Shown here piece by piece: positions 8,657 through 18,592 of a stretch of DNA of 64,000 nucleotides (position 1 is its first letter; the number at the start of each line of letters is the position of its first letter). Position numbers and translations under genes: made by a program. The stretch spans positions 2,716,988 through 2,780,987 of the forward strand of contig NZ_CP054476.1 in NCBI RefSeq assembly GCF_013341275.1. Reading direction: 5' to 3'. The stretch comes from Methyloligella sp. GL2 (lineage in GTDB: Bacteria > Pseudomonadota > Alphaproteobacteria > Rhizobiales > Methyloligellaceae). The notes under the pieces are model-generated. The model did no database searches. It worked only from the letters and a program-made list of their open reading frames with translations, and was not told the DNA's origin.

Positions 8657-9724
8657 TCAGACCTTCTTCTTGCGCATCAGCCAGAGGAAGAAGAGGCCGC
8701 CGATCAGCGAGGTGACGACGCCCAAGGGGATCTCGCGCGGGGCGAAGACCGTGCGCGCGGCCGCATCCACCCAGACCAGGAAGATGGCGCCGAGCAACGC
8801 GGTGACGGGCAAGAGCCGTTTCAGATTTCCGCCGGTAAAGAAGCGGGTGACATGGGGCAGCATGAGCCCGACGAAGCCGATGCCGCCGCAGGCGGCAACG
8901 ATGGTGCCGGTGATCAGCGCCGCCACGACCAGCACCTCGATACGCAGGCGCCCGACATGGATGCCGAGGCTTTGGGCGGTGTCGTCGCCGAAGGCGAGCG
9001 CATTGATGGCGGGGGCGCGGAGGCAGAGCCAGAGCGTGCCGAGAAGCGTCGCCAGTGCCGGTGCCAGCAAGCTGTCCCAGCGGGCGGTGGCAAGCCCGCC
9101 CATCATCCAGAACAACACCGTGTCGGCGGCGCGATGGGAGTCGCTGACGATCAAGGTGTTGGTGACCGCCTGGAGGATGAAGGCGACAGCGACGCCGGTG
9201 AGCACCAGGCGGCCGCTGGAGGGCGTTTGCCCTCCGCCATGGGCAGCAAGGAAGACGAGCAGCATGGCGGCCATGGCGCCGATGAAGGCGGCAAGAGGCA
9301 GCCCGAGCATGCCGGCGAAAGGACCGATATGCAGGATCACGATGACGGCGCCGAGCGCCGCACCGGCGGAGACGCCGAACAGATAAGGATCGGCCAGCGG
9401 ATTGCGGGTGAGCACCTGCAGCACCGCGCCGACCACGGCGAGACCGGCCCCGGCGATGGCGCCGAGCAGGACGCGCGGCAGACGGAGCTGCCAGACGATA
9501 TTGCTCTCGGCGAGGTTCCAATCGCCGGCGGCGCCGGACCAGCCAAGATGCTGGGCAAGGATACCGGCGACCTTGCCAGGCACGATAGAGACCGGGCCGA
9601 TGCCGACGGCAACGAGGGCGGAGACGACGAGCAGCACACCGAGCGCGAGGCTCCAGGCGGCAATGCTGCGCAGGCGGCGCCCCTCACCCGCCGTCGGCGC
9701 AGAGTTTCCAACTATCCCGCTCAT
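8657..9724 (-). CDS. FecCD/BtuC-family ABC transporter permease
   Basis: 355 residues with about ten hydrophobic segments, normal for the family. The motif LRLPRVLLGAIAGAGLAVVG is the family entry signature and GFVGLMLPHVTR is the coupling-helix region contacting the ATPase. ATG at 9724 overlaps the stop of the binding-protein gene (ATGA). As the operon lies behind a cobalamin riboswitch, the imported compound is most likely a corrinoid; siderophore transport is the family alternative. Confidence 0.9.
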   Translation of the reverse strand: MSGIVGNSAPTAGEGRRLRSIAAWSLALGVLLVVSALVAVGIGPVSIVPGKVAGILAQHLGWSGAAGDWNLAESNIVWQLRLPRVLLGAIAGAGLAVVGAVLQVLTRNPLADPYLFGVSAGAALGAVIVILHIGPFAGMLGLPLAAFIGAMAAMLLVFLAAHGGGQTPSSGRLVLTGVAVAFILQAVTNTLIVSDSHRAADTVLFWMMGGLATARWDSLLAPALATLLGTLWLCLRAPAINALAFGDDTAQSLGIHVGRLRIEVLVVAALITGTIVAACGGIGFVGLMLPHVTRFFTGGNLKRLLPVTALLGAIFLVWVDAAARTVFAPREIPLGVVTSLIGGLFFLWLMRKKKV

Positions 9725-10676
9725 TCCCCGAAGCGCTCCGGATGGAGGGCGCGGGCGATCTTCTCCAGCCCGTCGACGCTGCGGGTCGAGGGTGTCTGCT
9801 CGGCGTAAGTCAGCGGAATGAACTGGCGCTTGCGGATCGCCTCGATATGGCTCAGCTCGGGCTGGGCGGTGAGATAGGTGATGGTGTCCTCGATCGGTAC
9901 GCGGTGATCGTTGACGATGATCCATTGCGGATCGCGGCGGATCATCTCCTCCCAGCTGACGCGGATATAGCTGTCCGCCACATCGTCGAAGATGTTTTGG
10001 CCGCCGCCGAGACGGATGATGAGCGAGGTCATGGCCTGGGCGCCGGCGGAGACCGGCGGCGTGCCGACGTGGCAATGGTCGCAATACATCACCCGGGGGC
10101 GCTGCTCGACGCCTTCGAGGCGGCGTTCGACGTCAGCGACCCGGGCGCGCAGATCCGCTTCCACCTGGCCGGCGCGGCGCTCGATGCCGAAGATCTTTCC
10201 CAGCGCTTCGATATCGGCATAGAGCGTTTCCATGCTGATGGGCGCGACCTCGCCGATGCGCACGCAGCTTTCGCGAAGCGTGTAGGTCTTCACGCCGAAC
10301 CTTGCGAGCGAATCCGGGTTGAGGCCGGTGGTCTCGGAGAAGCCGTAGCTCCAACCGGCGAACATGAAATCGGGATTGAGACCCAGCACCGATTCCAGGG
10401 ACGGGTAGCGGGTGACGAACTGATTGAGACCGGCAATGACGTTGGGATCGTCGATCAGCTTGTCCTCGACGCCCGAGATCCCGGAGACGGCGACGAAGCG
10501 GTCGGCAAGCCCCAGATCGAGCACGGTCTGGACCATATTGGTGTCGTTGACGAGGGCGCGCTTCGGCGCCTGATCGAAAACCTCCGTCTCGAAGCAATTC
10601 TGCACCTCGACCGGATAGGCATGCGCATCGCCCGAACCGAGCACGGCAAAAAGCGCCGCGAGCATGAGGGGCCTTT

Positions 10677-10680
<4 letters not shown>
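9721..10680 (-). CDS. Periplasmic substrate-binding protein of the BtuF/FecB class
   Basis: 319 residues. Residues 1-21 form a signal peptide (MKRPLMLAALFAVLGSGDAHA, cut after AHA). The rest has the two-lobed BtuF/FepB pattern: RALVNDTNMVQTVLDLGLAD near the start and WIIVNDHRVPIEDT in the second lobe, with conserved acidic residues expected to bind permease arginines. It delivers substrate to the permease whose gene overlaps it. Its start overlaps the ATPase stop by 4 bases. Confidence 0.9.
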
Positions 10681-11483
<803 letters not shown>

Positions 11484-11495
11484 ATCGGCCTCCGC

Positions 11496-13790
11496 TCAGA
11501 AGCCGATCCGATAGGACAGCTCGAAGGTCTGGGGCTGCCCCAGACGCCACATCGAGCTGTTGCCGGTCTGGGCGTAGACCTCGTCGAAGAGGTTGAAGCC
11601 CCGCAGGCTCAGAGTGGATTTCTCCGTCACGCGGTAGTCGAGCATGGCGTTGACCACGGTGAAGCTCGGCCGCTTGGAGGTGTTGGCATAGTCGCTATAG
11701 ACGCTGCCGACATATTGCAGCCCGCCGCGGGCGACCCATTTCGGCGCGAAGGCCCAGCTCAGCCAGAGATTGGCCACCTGCTCGGGCACGTTGCGCGGCT
11801 GGTTGCCGGCGTAAGACACCACCCGTCCGTTCACCGATTGGGTGAAGTCGTCATATTCCGCCTGCAGCAAAGCGAGATTGCCGTCGGCGCGGAGGGTCTC
11901 GGTCAGCTGCATGGAGAGCGAGGCCTCCACGCCTTGCGAGGACTGAGCGCCGACCTGCACGGTTTTGGCGGAGTTGTGCGGATCGGTGGTGAGCAGGTCC
12001 TCCTTCTCGATCCGGTAACCGGCAAGGGTGAACTCGCCGCGGCCGCCCCAGAACAGCTGCTTCACGCCGGCTTCGACCTGATTGCCGGTGGTCAGATCGA
12101 AATCGTCATAGGAGGCGCTCATGGTGATCAGGCTGGTGACCGGATCGGCGGCGGTGGAATATTGCGCGTAGAGCGCGGTGTTCTGGAACGGATTCCACAC
12201 GGCGCCGACACGCCAGCTCAAAGAGTCCAGCCGCTTGGTGAAGCTGTTCTCAGGCGTGCGGTAATCGGTGCGCTCGACCTCCGGGGAATCGTAGCGCAGC
12301 CCTGCAAGCACCGAGAGGTCGTCGGTCAAGGACAGATGGTCCTCGAAGAAGACCGAGGCCTGGTTGGTCTTGGAATTGAAGCTCTTGCTGGTGCCGGCCT
12401 CGTTGATGAAGCGGCCCGGATTGAAGTGATAGGCGTTGACCGTCGAGCTGCCGCCATAGGGCGAATTGTTGATATGGGTGAAGTCGATATGGTTGACGTC
12501 GAAGCCGCCCAAAACCTTGTTTTTCATCCCGAACAGATGGTGATCCAGGGTGGCGTCGAACCGGTTCCCGATCTGCTCCTGCTCGTGATAAATCTCGATA
12601 TAGACTGAGCGGTCGACCCAATTGCCGTTTGGCTGCAGGCTATAGCTCTCCGCATTCTTCCAATGCCGGTCCGAGGTCACGTAATAGGCCGTGTTGCGGA
12701 TGGTGACGTTCTCCGTCGGCGTCCACTCGGTTTTGAATTGGGTCCAGTTGTCCCGGAAGCTGACCGCGGAATCGTTGACATTGTAGTTCTTGGAGCGGAT
12801 GCGCTCCGGCACCTTGCCGTTGAGCAACGGCGAGCCGAAATAGCGCAGCGGCTCCTGATAGCCGTAGTCGTGGGACAGAGTGAAGGAGAGGTCGGAGGTC
12901 GGCTCGTAAAGGATCGCGCCGGCGATCATCAGATCCTCGAAGTCGCCATTCTCGTCGAGCCAGCCGTCATCGGTCTTCTGGCCGGCGATGTTGAAACGAT
13001 AGGCCGCCTTGTTGGAGATGGCTCCGCCGCTGTCGAAGGCGCCGCGCTTCTGCCCCTGATCGTTGAAGCTGATCTCGGCCTGGTTGATGCTCTCGAAGGT
13101 CGGCTTCTTGGGGACGACATTGATGGTGCCGCCGATGGCGCCCTCGCCATAGAGCACCGAGGCGGGCCCGCGCAGCACCTCGATGCGCTCCACGCTCCAG
13201 GTGTCGAAGGGGAAGGTCATGGTGCCGGCACCGACATAGAAGCGGGTGCCGTCATAGAGGTTCATCACCGAGTTCACGCCGTCGAAGCCGCGCACGCTGT
13301 ATGAGCCGCCGCCATTGCCCGGCGCGCCGAGCCAGGTGAAGCCGGCGGCATCCTGGGTGATCGCCTCATGCACGGTCTGCTGGCCGCGATCGCGGATCTC
13401 CTCGCCCGGAATGATCTGGATGCTGGCCGGGGTCTCGAACGGCGTAAGCCCGAGCCGGCTGCCGCTCTCGCTCGGGGCATTGAGGTTGAGACCGTCGGGC
13501 TGCAGCTCGGAGCCGCTCGGCCCCGCAGCGAGGCTGTCGGCTTCGGTCTGCGCGCCGCTCGGCCGTGGCGTCACGGCCGGGGCCGATGCGGCGGTGCTGG
13601 TTGTTCGCGGCGCCGCAGGCGCAGGCGGTGCGTCCTCGACCACAATGGGATCGAGGACGAAAGAGCCGGCGCTGTCCGCACCCTCCTCCTGGCCGAAAGC
13701 GCCGGTGGCGAGGATGGTGGTGGAGAAAAGCGCGAAAGCGGTGCCCTTCGCCGCGCGGGCGAAAGAATAACGATAGGATTTGGATTGCAC
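11496..13790 (-). CDS. TonB-dependent outer-membrane receptor under cobalamin riboswitch control
   Basis: 764 residues from GTG 13790, chosen because GGAG lies 6 bases ahead of it; an upstream GTG at 13814 lacks this. Signal peptide about residues 1-34, then a Pro/Ala-rich linker including a TonB-box-like DPIVVE, a plug domain (about 110-240, with IPGEEIRDRGQQTVHEAI) and a beta-barrel ending in aromatic YRIGF. By size and plug pattern it looks like the siderophore-receptor class rather than the roughly 600-residue E. coli BtuB, yet the leader is a clear B12 riboswitch. Most likely it imports a corrinoid; specificity is open. Confidence 0.9.
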   Translation of the reverse strand: MQSKSYRYSFARAAKGTAFALFSTTILATGAFGQEEGADSAGSFVLDPIVVEDAPPAPAAPRTTSTAASAPAVTPRPSGAQTEADSLAAGPSGSELQPDGLNLNAPSESGSRLGLTPFETPASIQIIPGEEIRDRGQQTVHEAITQDAAGFTWLGAPGNGGGSYSVRGFDGVNSVMNLYDGTRFYVGAGTMTFPFDTWSVERIEVLRGPASVLYGEGAIGGTINVVPKKPTFESINQAEISFNDQGQKRGAFDSGGAISNKAAYRFNIAGQKTDDGWLDENGDFEDLMIAGAILYEPTSDLSFTLSHDYGYQEPLRYFGSPLLNGKVPERIRSKNYNVNDSAVSFRDNWTQFKTEWTPTENVTIRNTAYYVTSDRHWKNAESYSLQPNGNWVDRSVYIEIYHEQEQIGNRFDATLDHHLFGMKNKVLGGFDVNHIDFTHINNSPYGGSSTVNAYHFNPGRFINEAGTSKSFNSKTNQASVFFEDHLSLTDDLSVLAGLRYDSPEVERTDYRTPENSFTKRLDSLSWRVGAVWNPFQNTALYAQYSTAADPVTSLITMSASYDDFDLTTGNQVEAGVKQLFWGGRGEFTLAGYRIEKEDLLTTDPHNSAKTVQVGAQSSQGVEASLSMQLTETLRADGNLALLQAEYDDFTQSVNGRVVSYAGNQPRNVPEQVANLWLSWAFAPKWVARGGLQYVGSVYSDYANTSKRPSFTVVNAMLDYRVTEKSTLSLRGFNLFDEVYAQTGNSSMWRLGQPQTFELSYRIGF

Positions 13791-13914
13791 TGGGAACTCC
13801 CATGCGGTGAACACGTCACCGCGAACGAGTTCCTCTCCGTCTGCATCTGTCGCGCAATACGGTTAGGCCCCAGCCGAAACACCCCGTCCGACTTGCTCGC
13901 GTGTGACCGCGGTT

Positions 13915-14082
13915 GACGGCAGGTCTCCTGACTTGCGGGTCGCAGCCATCTGCCGTCTTCCCAGGCCAAGGCCCAGTGACATTGTGGCAGGAGGCTCGCC
14001 GCTCACAGTTGCGGGGGCAGTCACGGCATTGTGCGCAAAGGCACGCACCGCGTTCCCTTTTGATCCCAGATGGGAACCGTCG
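13915..14082 (-). promoter_or_regulatory. Cobalamin (AdoCbl) riboswitch
   Basis: On the minus strand all hallmark blocks appear in order: closing stem GACGG (14082-14078) pairing with CCGTC (13919-13915), AAAAGGGAACGCGGTG, the TGCCCCCGCAACTGTGA core, CACTGGG, GGGAAGACGG, GACCCGCAAGTCAGGAGACC, and the B12 box at 13918-13933. It sits 125 bases upstream of the TonB receptor start and should switch off the receptor/ABC operon when cobalamin is plentiful. The region 13791-13914 is the expression platform; no strong terminator is seen there, so control of translation is more likely. Confidence 0.96.
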
Positions 14083-14182
14083 AGGGGATGTTTAATGGAA
14101 AGTTAAATTCTGCGTCAAGGATTCGATTGCATTGCTCAAGGAACGGACCGGCTGGTTCCCAACATGCCGGGGGAAACGGCTG

Positions 14183-14341
14183 CTACAGCCCCATCTCGGT
14201 CACGCTGGGATGGTCCGCCGGGCGCGGGCCGCTCCGCTCCCAATGGTACAGGCGGTCGGACTCGGCAATCGGAAGGTCGTTGATCGAAAGATGGGCTGAA
14301 GGCCTGCGGCGCCCCTTCCAGGCGGTGTTGGGCCCCGCCGA
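14183..14341 (-). other. Coding-like fragment upstream of the riboswitch (possible gene remnant)
   Basis: A minus-strand frame of 52 codons without a start, ending at TAG 14183, has the high GC third position and mixed amino-acid content of real genes here; it ends HPSVTEMGL. No family was recognised. It could be the tail of a decayed gene, or chance. The rest of 14083-14660 holds no convincing gene. Confidence 0.25.
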
Positions 14342-14433
14342 TCAGGATAGGACTGCCTCTCCCGACCGACGCTAGGCCGGCGTACCTGCCAGACCGTTTT
14401 CCGCCTCTTCCTATCGCAGTTGACGTAGTCCTC

Positions 14434-14456
14434 CGCCTAGTTTTTAGGCGATTTTT
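14434..14456 (+). terminator. Orphan intrinsic terminator-like hairpin
   Basis: CGCCTA (14434-14439) pairs with TAGGCG (14445-14450), followed by ATTTTT. The T run is on the plus strand only, but no plus-strand gene ends upstream. Confidence 0.45.
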
Positions 14457-14660
14457 AAACTGCTTCAAAATAGCGCATTTGCGTTTACAGCAATACGCTT
14501 GCGTCTAGTGCAATTTCCCGCCTTGATTTCAACCGCATGGATCTTGCAAGCGATCCGCAAGGCTTGGTGCCGAATTTGCATGGGAGATCAATTGCTCGGC
14601 GGACTGGATGATTGTGACTCCGCCGGGCTGGCGAGGCGCGCAGCGCTCGCTCAATAAAGG

Positions 14661-15683
14661 ATGAGGGATATGGGGGAACTGGACGTCATCGAACCGGTTG
14701 TGCGTGCGATGGTGCCTATCGCCGGCCGCAACGCAGATCCTGAGGCCCAGATCACCGAGAATGCCGAGCATATTATCGGTCTCGTGCAGGATCTGGTGCA
14801 CTGCGCGGCGATTTCTCTGACGACCTGGAATCCCCTTTCCGGAACCCATCGTCACGAGACTCTCGCCAACAAGGGATATTCGCTGCGGACGCTGGAGCAT
14901 GTGAACGACGCCTTCGTGCAGAACAATCGCGCGTTTGCTCTGGCGCATCTCCACGATCCGCGCTCGTTGCGCTGGTGCGATTACCGCGAGGATTGGAGCT
15001 TCGACTTCTCCGATACCGAGTCGGCGCAGGACTACCTGATACCGGACGGTTTCCAGGAAGGCTCCACCATGTGCCTTCGGCTGCCCGACGGCCGTTATAC
15101 CGGCGCCATCCATATGAGCTGGGTGAAGCCTCCCGAAGCAACCAGCGAACGGCGGATGATCGTCGAACGCTTCCGCCCCCTGCTCGCAGAGCTCTGCGAT
15201 CAGCTGCGCATACCGCGCGTCTTTGCTGAGACCATGGCGCCCGGCGCCTTCGCCCTGGTGATCTCGCCGAACGGCTCGACCTTCTGCTTGCCGAACCGCT
15301 CCGAGGGACCGCATCTCGGCGAGAATGGCGCGCTCAGGCACCTGATCATGAAACCGCAGGGCCGCCTGCCCGAACGCTTCCTCTGGCCCGACGATGAGGG
15401 GATGTGCCACCGGGTGACGATCACGCCATGCCACGGCAATGCCAGGCTCGTCACCGAGGAGCTGACCACTTGGCCTTACGGACTATCGATGCGGGAGCTT
15501 CAGGTGCTGTATCTCGTCGCCGGCGGCGCATCGAACCCGGAGATCTCGGAGATGCTGTTCATCTCGGCACGCACCGTCTCCACCCATGTGGAGCATATCC
15601 TGGACAAGATGGGCTGCTTCTCGCGGGCCAAGCTTGCCGCCATGGCGGTCTCCGAAGGGCTGCTGCTCGCCGAGAGCCCGTAG
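14661..15683 (+). CDS. LuxR-family transcriptional regulator
   Basis: 340 residues. The C-terminal 65 residues are a LuxR/GerE helix-turn-helix (LSMRELQVLYLVAGGASNPE, then ISARTVSTHVEHILDKMG). The N-terminal 250 residues are probably a sensory domain of GAF-like character; no acyl-homoserine-lactone-type motif was seen. ATG 14661 has AAAGG directly before it; ATG 14670 is an alternative with better spacing. It converges on the dimethylformamidase operon, ending 110 bases from its last gene, and is the only regulator adjacent to that operon, so it is a natural candidate for its control. This is inferred from position. Confidence 0.88.
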   Translation: MRDMGELDVIEPVVRAMVPIAGRNADPEAQITENAEHIIGLVQDLVHCAAISLTTWNPLSGTHRHETLANKGYSLRTLEHVNDAFVQNNRAFALAHLHDPRSLRWCDYREDWSFDFSDTESAQDYLIPDGFQEGSTMCLRLPDGRYTGAIHMSWVKPPEATSERRMIVERFRPLLAELCDQLRIPRVFAETMAPGAFALVISPNGSTFCLPNRSEGPHLGENGALRHLIMKPQGRLPERFLWPDDEGMCHRVTITPCHGNARLVTEELTTWPYGLSMRELQVLYLVAGGASNPEISEMLFISARTVSTHVEHILDKMGCFSRAKLAAMAVSEGLLLAESP

Positions 15684-15702
15684 GCAGCCGATAAGCGGGT
15701 GC

Positions 15703-15726
15703 GGGGAGACGGCAGACCGTCTCCCC
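15703..15726. terminator. Hairpin between the convergent LuxR and dmfA2 genes
   Basis: Perfect 10-bp inverted repeat GGGGAGACGG / CCGTCTCCCC with a 4-base loop. No clear T run on either side. Its place between two gene ends suggests a shared terminator or an RNA-stabilising hairpin. Confidence 0.5.
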
Positions 15727-15793
15727 GTCTCTCCATGCGCATGACGCCTGAAGAGCTGTGTCTCTCGTCGATCGGACTTTGCAGGAGGCAGGC

Positions 15794-18115
15794 TTACTCT
15801 GCCGCCACTGCGACCTTCTCCTTGGCGCCGGGCAGCGGCCCCGGCTCGGCGAAGGCATCCACCACATTGCCGAGCAGCGTGGAAACGTTGTTGTCGAAAT
15901 TGTTGATCGGCAACGCCATGCCAAAAGCGATGGAGCCGGTCGCGACCACCGCTCCGCCATTATGGGAGGGGCAGAAGGTGAAGTCGCCGCGGAGCTCATG
16001 GTTATGGGTGCCCGAGAAGCCCTGATGGGCGTAGGCACCCTCCTCGTCCATGGCGACGTAATTGTCCGGATGCCCGCCGGAGGAAGCGATCACCTTGGTA
16101 TCGGGCGGGGTGCCGAAATCGAGATGATAGCGATCAAGCTCGATGCCTGCCGCGCCGCCATTGCCGAGCCCGAAATTGCCGATCAGCTCGCCGGGCTCGA
16201 TGCCTTTCGTGATCCAGGCGAGCTCGGGATCGAAGGCGTCAGGCATCAGCTCGTATGGCCTGGAATGGGCGAAGCCCTCGCCGGCCATGGTGACGCCGGC
16301 GATCTTCTGGCCGTAGCGGGCGATCTTGTTCCACAGCCCGCCCATCTGGCCGGTGGTCGCCATATGATATTCGCCGGGCTGGGCGAGCCAGGCCTTCCAG
16401 TGGCCGCCGACCTTGCGGCATTCCATCACCGTCGGGTCATCGTCGCGGAAAGCGACATTGCAGCAGAAGCTGTTGGCGCCGACGCAAATATAGCGGCCGC
16501 CGCCGGCGATATAGTCCTCCGTCGCGTCCATCATATTCTCCGAGTAGTACTCGGGATGGGTGGAGTTGAGGACGCAGTTATACGGCGCCATGGCCGCGGC
16601 GCCTTCGTAGTGGATGTCCTCGTCGGTAAGGATGTCGTAGTCGTAGCCCTTATGCTCCAGCCAGGCGACGACCGAGAGGTCGGCGGGGAAGTTCCACGGC
16701 ATGCCGAAGGCGGAGATGCGGTATTTCGGACGCATATTGAGCAGCGGCCGGTGATAGCCGGTGTAGCAGACGCCCGCCCCGTCGGCGTGGTGGTCGTAGG
16801 CGCCGAGGCCGAACTCCGGATTCTTGTACATCTCGATATCCGGCTCGGTGATCGTCGGCGGCTGCCCGCCCATCGGCTGCACGATGCTGCCGTCGAGGGC
16901 GAAGCGCTCATTGGCATAGGCGAGATAGGTCGCGGTGGAGAATAGGAAGGCAATGCGTCCGGTCGGCTTTTTCGGCCGCACGAAGAACACGACATATTCC
17001 TCGGCGAGCCCCGTGCCATCGCCACTGCGAAGCCGCATGGCATAAGCGCCGCTGCGGATCTTCTCCGGCAGCTTGAACTTGGCAGTAACTTTCCAATTGC
17101 TGTCGATCACCGCATCGTCGTGAAACTCGATGCCGCCATATTGCTCCGGTGCGAGGCGGAAGCAGTCATTGCGCGCAGTCCAGTTCCAGCCGGTCATGGC
17201 GCGCACCGGCCGGTTATAACCATAGGCGTTGAGGCGGTTGGGTCCGGTATCGACGACCTCATCGCCGATACCGCGATCAGTATAGCCTACGGTGGTATCC
17301 CAGTAGGCCACCAGCCCTTCCGCCGGGGGCTCGCCGCCTTGGCGCAGCCCATCCAGCTCTGCTCGGCCGAGCGCCCGGTCGTAGACGCCGCAACGGTCGA
17401 TCTTGCCGCAATAGAGCTGGGAGACGAAGTCGCCGCGCAGTTCATGCCAATCGCGCGAACCCGCCATCAGGAACGGCGTCTCGTCGAGATTCTTCTGGCG
17501 GAAGCGGAACACCTCGGAGACGTGGGAGCGGTAGTCGATGGGCGTCACCCTGCCGAGCCGGCTGTTATAGCGGTTCGGCACGCCCTCTTGATAAAGCGTC
17601 GCCTTGCCGGTCTTGGTGTCGAAGGTGGCGGCGACGAAATACCAGACCTGCTCCTGCAGCGGCACCTCGGCCTCGACATAGTCGATCTCGTCGCCACGGC
17701 CGACCCAGAACTCGAGCCGTCCGGTGCGGTTGATGCCGAGGCAATAGCCGAAATTCCGCCGGTTATCCCAGCGGCCCAAGATGCACTGGCGATGGCCGAT
17801 CTCCGGCGTGCGCGGCCAGATGAAGGCATGCAGGGTAATGCTGCCGTCGAGGGCCAGGGTCTTCGCCGGATCCTCGACCTCCAGGAACGAGCCGACCTGG
17901 GTGAACTGCTTCTCCACATCCCAGACGCCGTTTGCCTCGCAATCGACCTCCTCCTCGATGAAGCCGGGACCGTCCGGGTGCTCGTCGCCATGGATCAGCC
18001 GAACCAGCTGCGCATCGACCGTGTCGGTGCCGTCGGCGCTGACATGGATCTGCACCTCCTCCCCCACCTTGAGAGACAGCTTGTCCGAATATCCGAATAC
18101 CTTGACTTGGGCCAT
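15794..18115 (-). CDS. dmfA2: N,N-dimethylformamidase large subunit, copy A
   Basis: 773 residues, about family length (762 in Paracoccus-type enzymes). DMFase hydrolyses dimethylformamide to dimethylamine and formate at a mononuclear iron bound by two tyrosines and one glutamate. The matching residues here are Y397 (STATYLAY), Y440 (GLGAYDHHADG) and E522 (THPEYYSEN). Residues 85-250 form a laminin-G-like jelly roll (TLHAFIWPR, ILGRWDNRR). Last gene of a nine-step operon, after its own small subunit. It aligns without gaps through these sites with copy B upstream. Substrate range may differ between the copies. Confidence 0.93.
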   Translation of the reverse strand: MAQVKVFGYSDKLSLKVGEEVQIHVSADGTDTVDAQLVRLIHGDEHPDGPGFIEEEVDCEANGVWDVEKQFTQVGSFLEVEDPAKTLALDGSITLHAFIWPRTPEIGHRQCILGRWDNRRNFGYCLGINRTGRLEFWVGRGDEIDYVEAEVPLQEQVWYFVAATFDTKTGKATLYQEGVPNRYNSRLGRVTPIDYRSHVSEVFRFRQKNLDETPFLMAGSRDWHELRGDFVSQLYCGKIDRCGVYDRALGRAELDGLRQGGEPPAEGLVAYWDTTVGYTDRGIGDEVVDTGPNRLNAYGYNRPVRAMTGWNWTARNDCFRLAPEQYGGIEFHDDAVIDSNWKVTAKFKLPEKIRSGAYAMRLRSGDGTGLAEEYVVFFVRPKKPTGRIAFLFSTATYLAYANERFALDGSIVQPMGGQPPTITEPDIEMYKNPEFGLGAYDHHADGAGVCYTGYHRPLLNMRPKYRISAFGMPWNFPADLSVVAWLEHKGYDYDILTDEDIHYEGAAAMAPYNCVLNSTHPEYYSENMMDATEDYIAGGGRYICVGANSFCCNVAFRDDDPTVMECRKVGGHWKAWLAQPGEYHMATTGQMGGLWNKIARYGQKIAGVTMAGEGFAHSRPYELMPDAFDPELAWITKGIEPGELIGNFGLGNGGAAGIELDRYHLDFGTPPDTKVIASSGGHPDNYVAMDEEGAYAHQGFSGTHNHELRGDFTFCPSHNGGAVVATGSIAFGMALPINNFDNNVSTLLGNVVDAFAEPGPLPGAKEKVAVAAE

Positions 18116-18144
18116 TTCAGCTCACTCTAAAATTCTGTGATCCT

Positions 18145-18186
18145 CGCCCCTTGGGGCGGTGCATTTTTTGGGGCGGCGCATTTTTA
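18145..18186. repeat. Palindrome plus 17-bp imperfect tandem repeat between dmfA1 and dmfA2
   Basis: CGCCCCTTGGGGCG (18145-18158) is a perfect palindrome, and two adjacent 17-base units starting GGGGCGG (18153-18169 and 18170-18186) differ at two positions. This fills most of the 80-base gap between the small-subunit stop and the copy A start, an unusually long gap for this operon. Confidence 0.85.
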
Positions 18187-18195
18187 GGGCGCGTT

Positions 18196-18561
18196 CTACG
18201 ATTCCAGCAGGTCCTGGATATGGAGCAGGAAGACGCCGTGGCAGGCTTCCTTCGCGGTCGGGAAGACCTCGTCGCCGACCGGCCTCGGCGCCACGCCCCG
18301 GTGGCCCGACATCGCCACCAGCCGGTAGGCCTTGAACGGCGTCACCACCTTGACCGCGTATTTGTCGGCAAGCGGCTGCTGGCGGAAATAGATCAGCAGA
18401 CGCTCCAGCGGTTCGCTGTGCTGTCCGAACGGGGAGCGCTTGTGCTCCTCGATGACTTCCGGCGTGACCAGCGTCTTCAGGAAGTCGCGCCGATAGCTGT
18501 CGAAGCGCTCCCGATAGACGACTTCGCGGTCTTGGGACGTGTCCGATTCTAAAGGCCGCAT
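18196..18561 (-). CDS. dmfA1: N,N-dimethylformamidase small subunit (free-standing)
   Basis: 121 residues from ATG 18561; family members are about 130. The small alpha subunit is helical and packs against the large subunit in an (alpha-beta)n complex. Key shared pattern: FLKTLVTPEVIEEHKRSPFG, QHSEPLERLLIYFR, AMSGHRGV, EACHGVFLLHIQDLLES. It lies 31 bases downstream of dmfA2 copy B and 80 bases upstream of copy A. The reading frame is open upstream into the copy B gene but that part is a shadow. Confidence 0.92.
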   Translation of the reverse strand: MRPLESDTSQDREVVYRERFDSYRRDFLKTLVTPEVIEEHKRSPFGQHSEPLERLLIYFRQQPLADKYAVKVVTPFKAYRLVAMSGHRGVAPRPVGDEVFPTAKEACHGVFLLHIQDLLES

Positions 18562-18592
18562 GTCAGCATCCTTCTTCTGTTGCGTGGCGCCG

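Noticed and set aside
7709..9808. A 699-codon plus-strand open frame across the uptake operon
   Set aside because: It is antisense to the CbiX-ferredoxin and permease genes, which have clear family motifs; long antisense frames are expected at this GC content.
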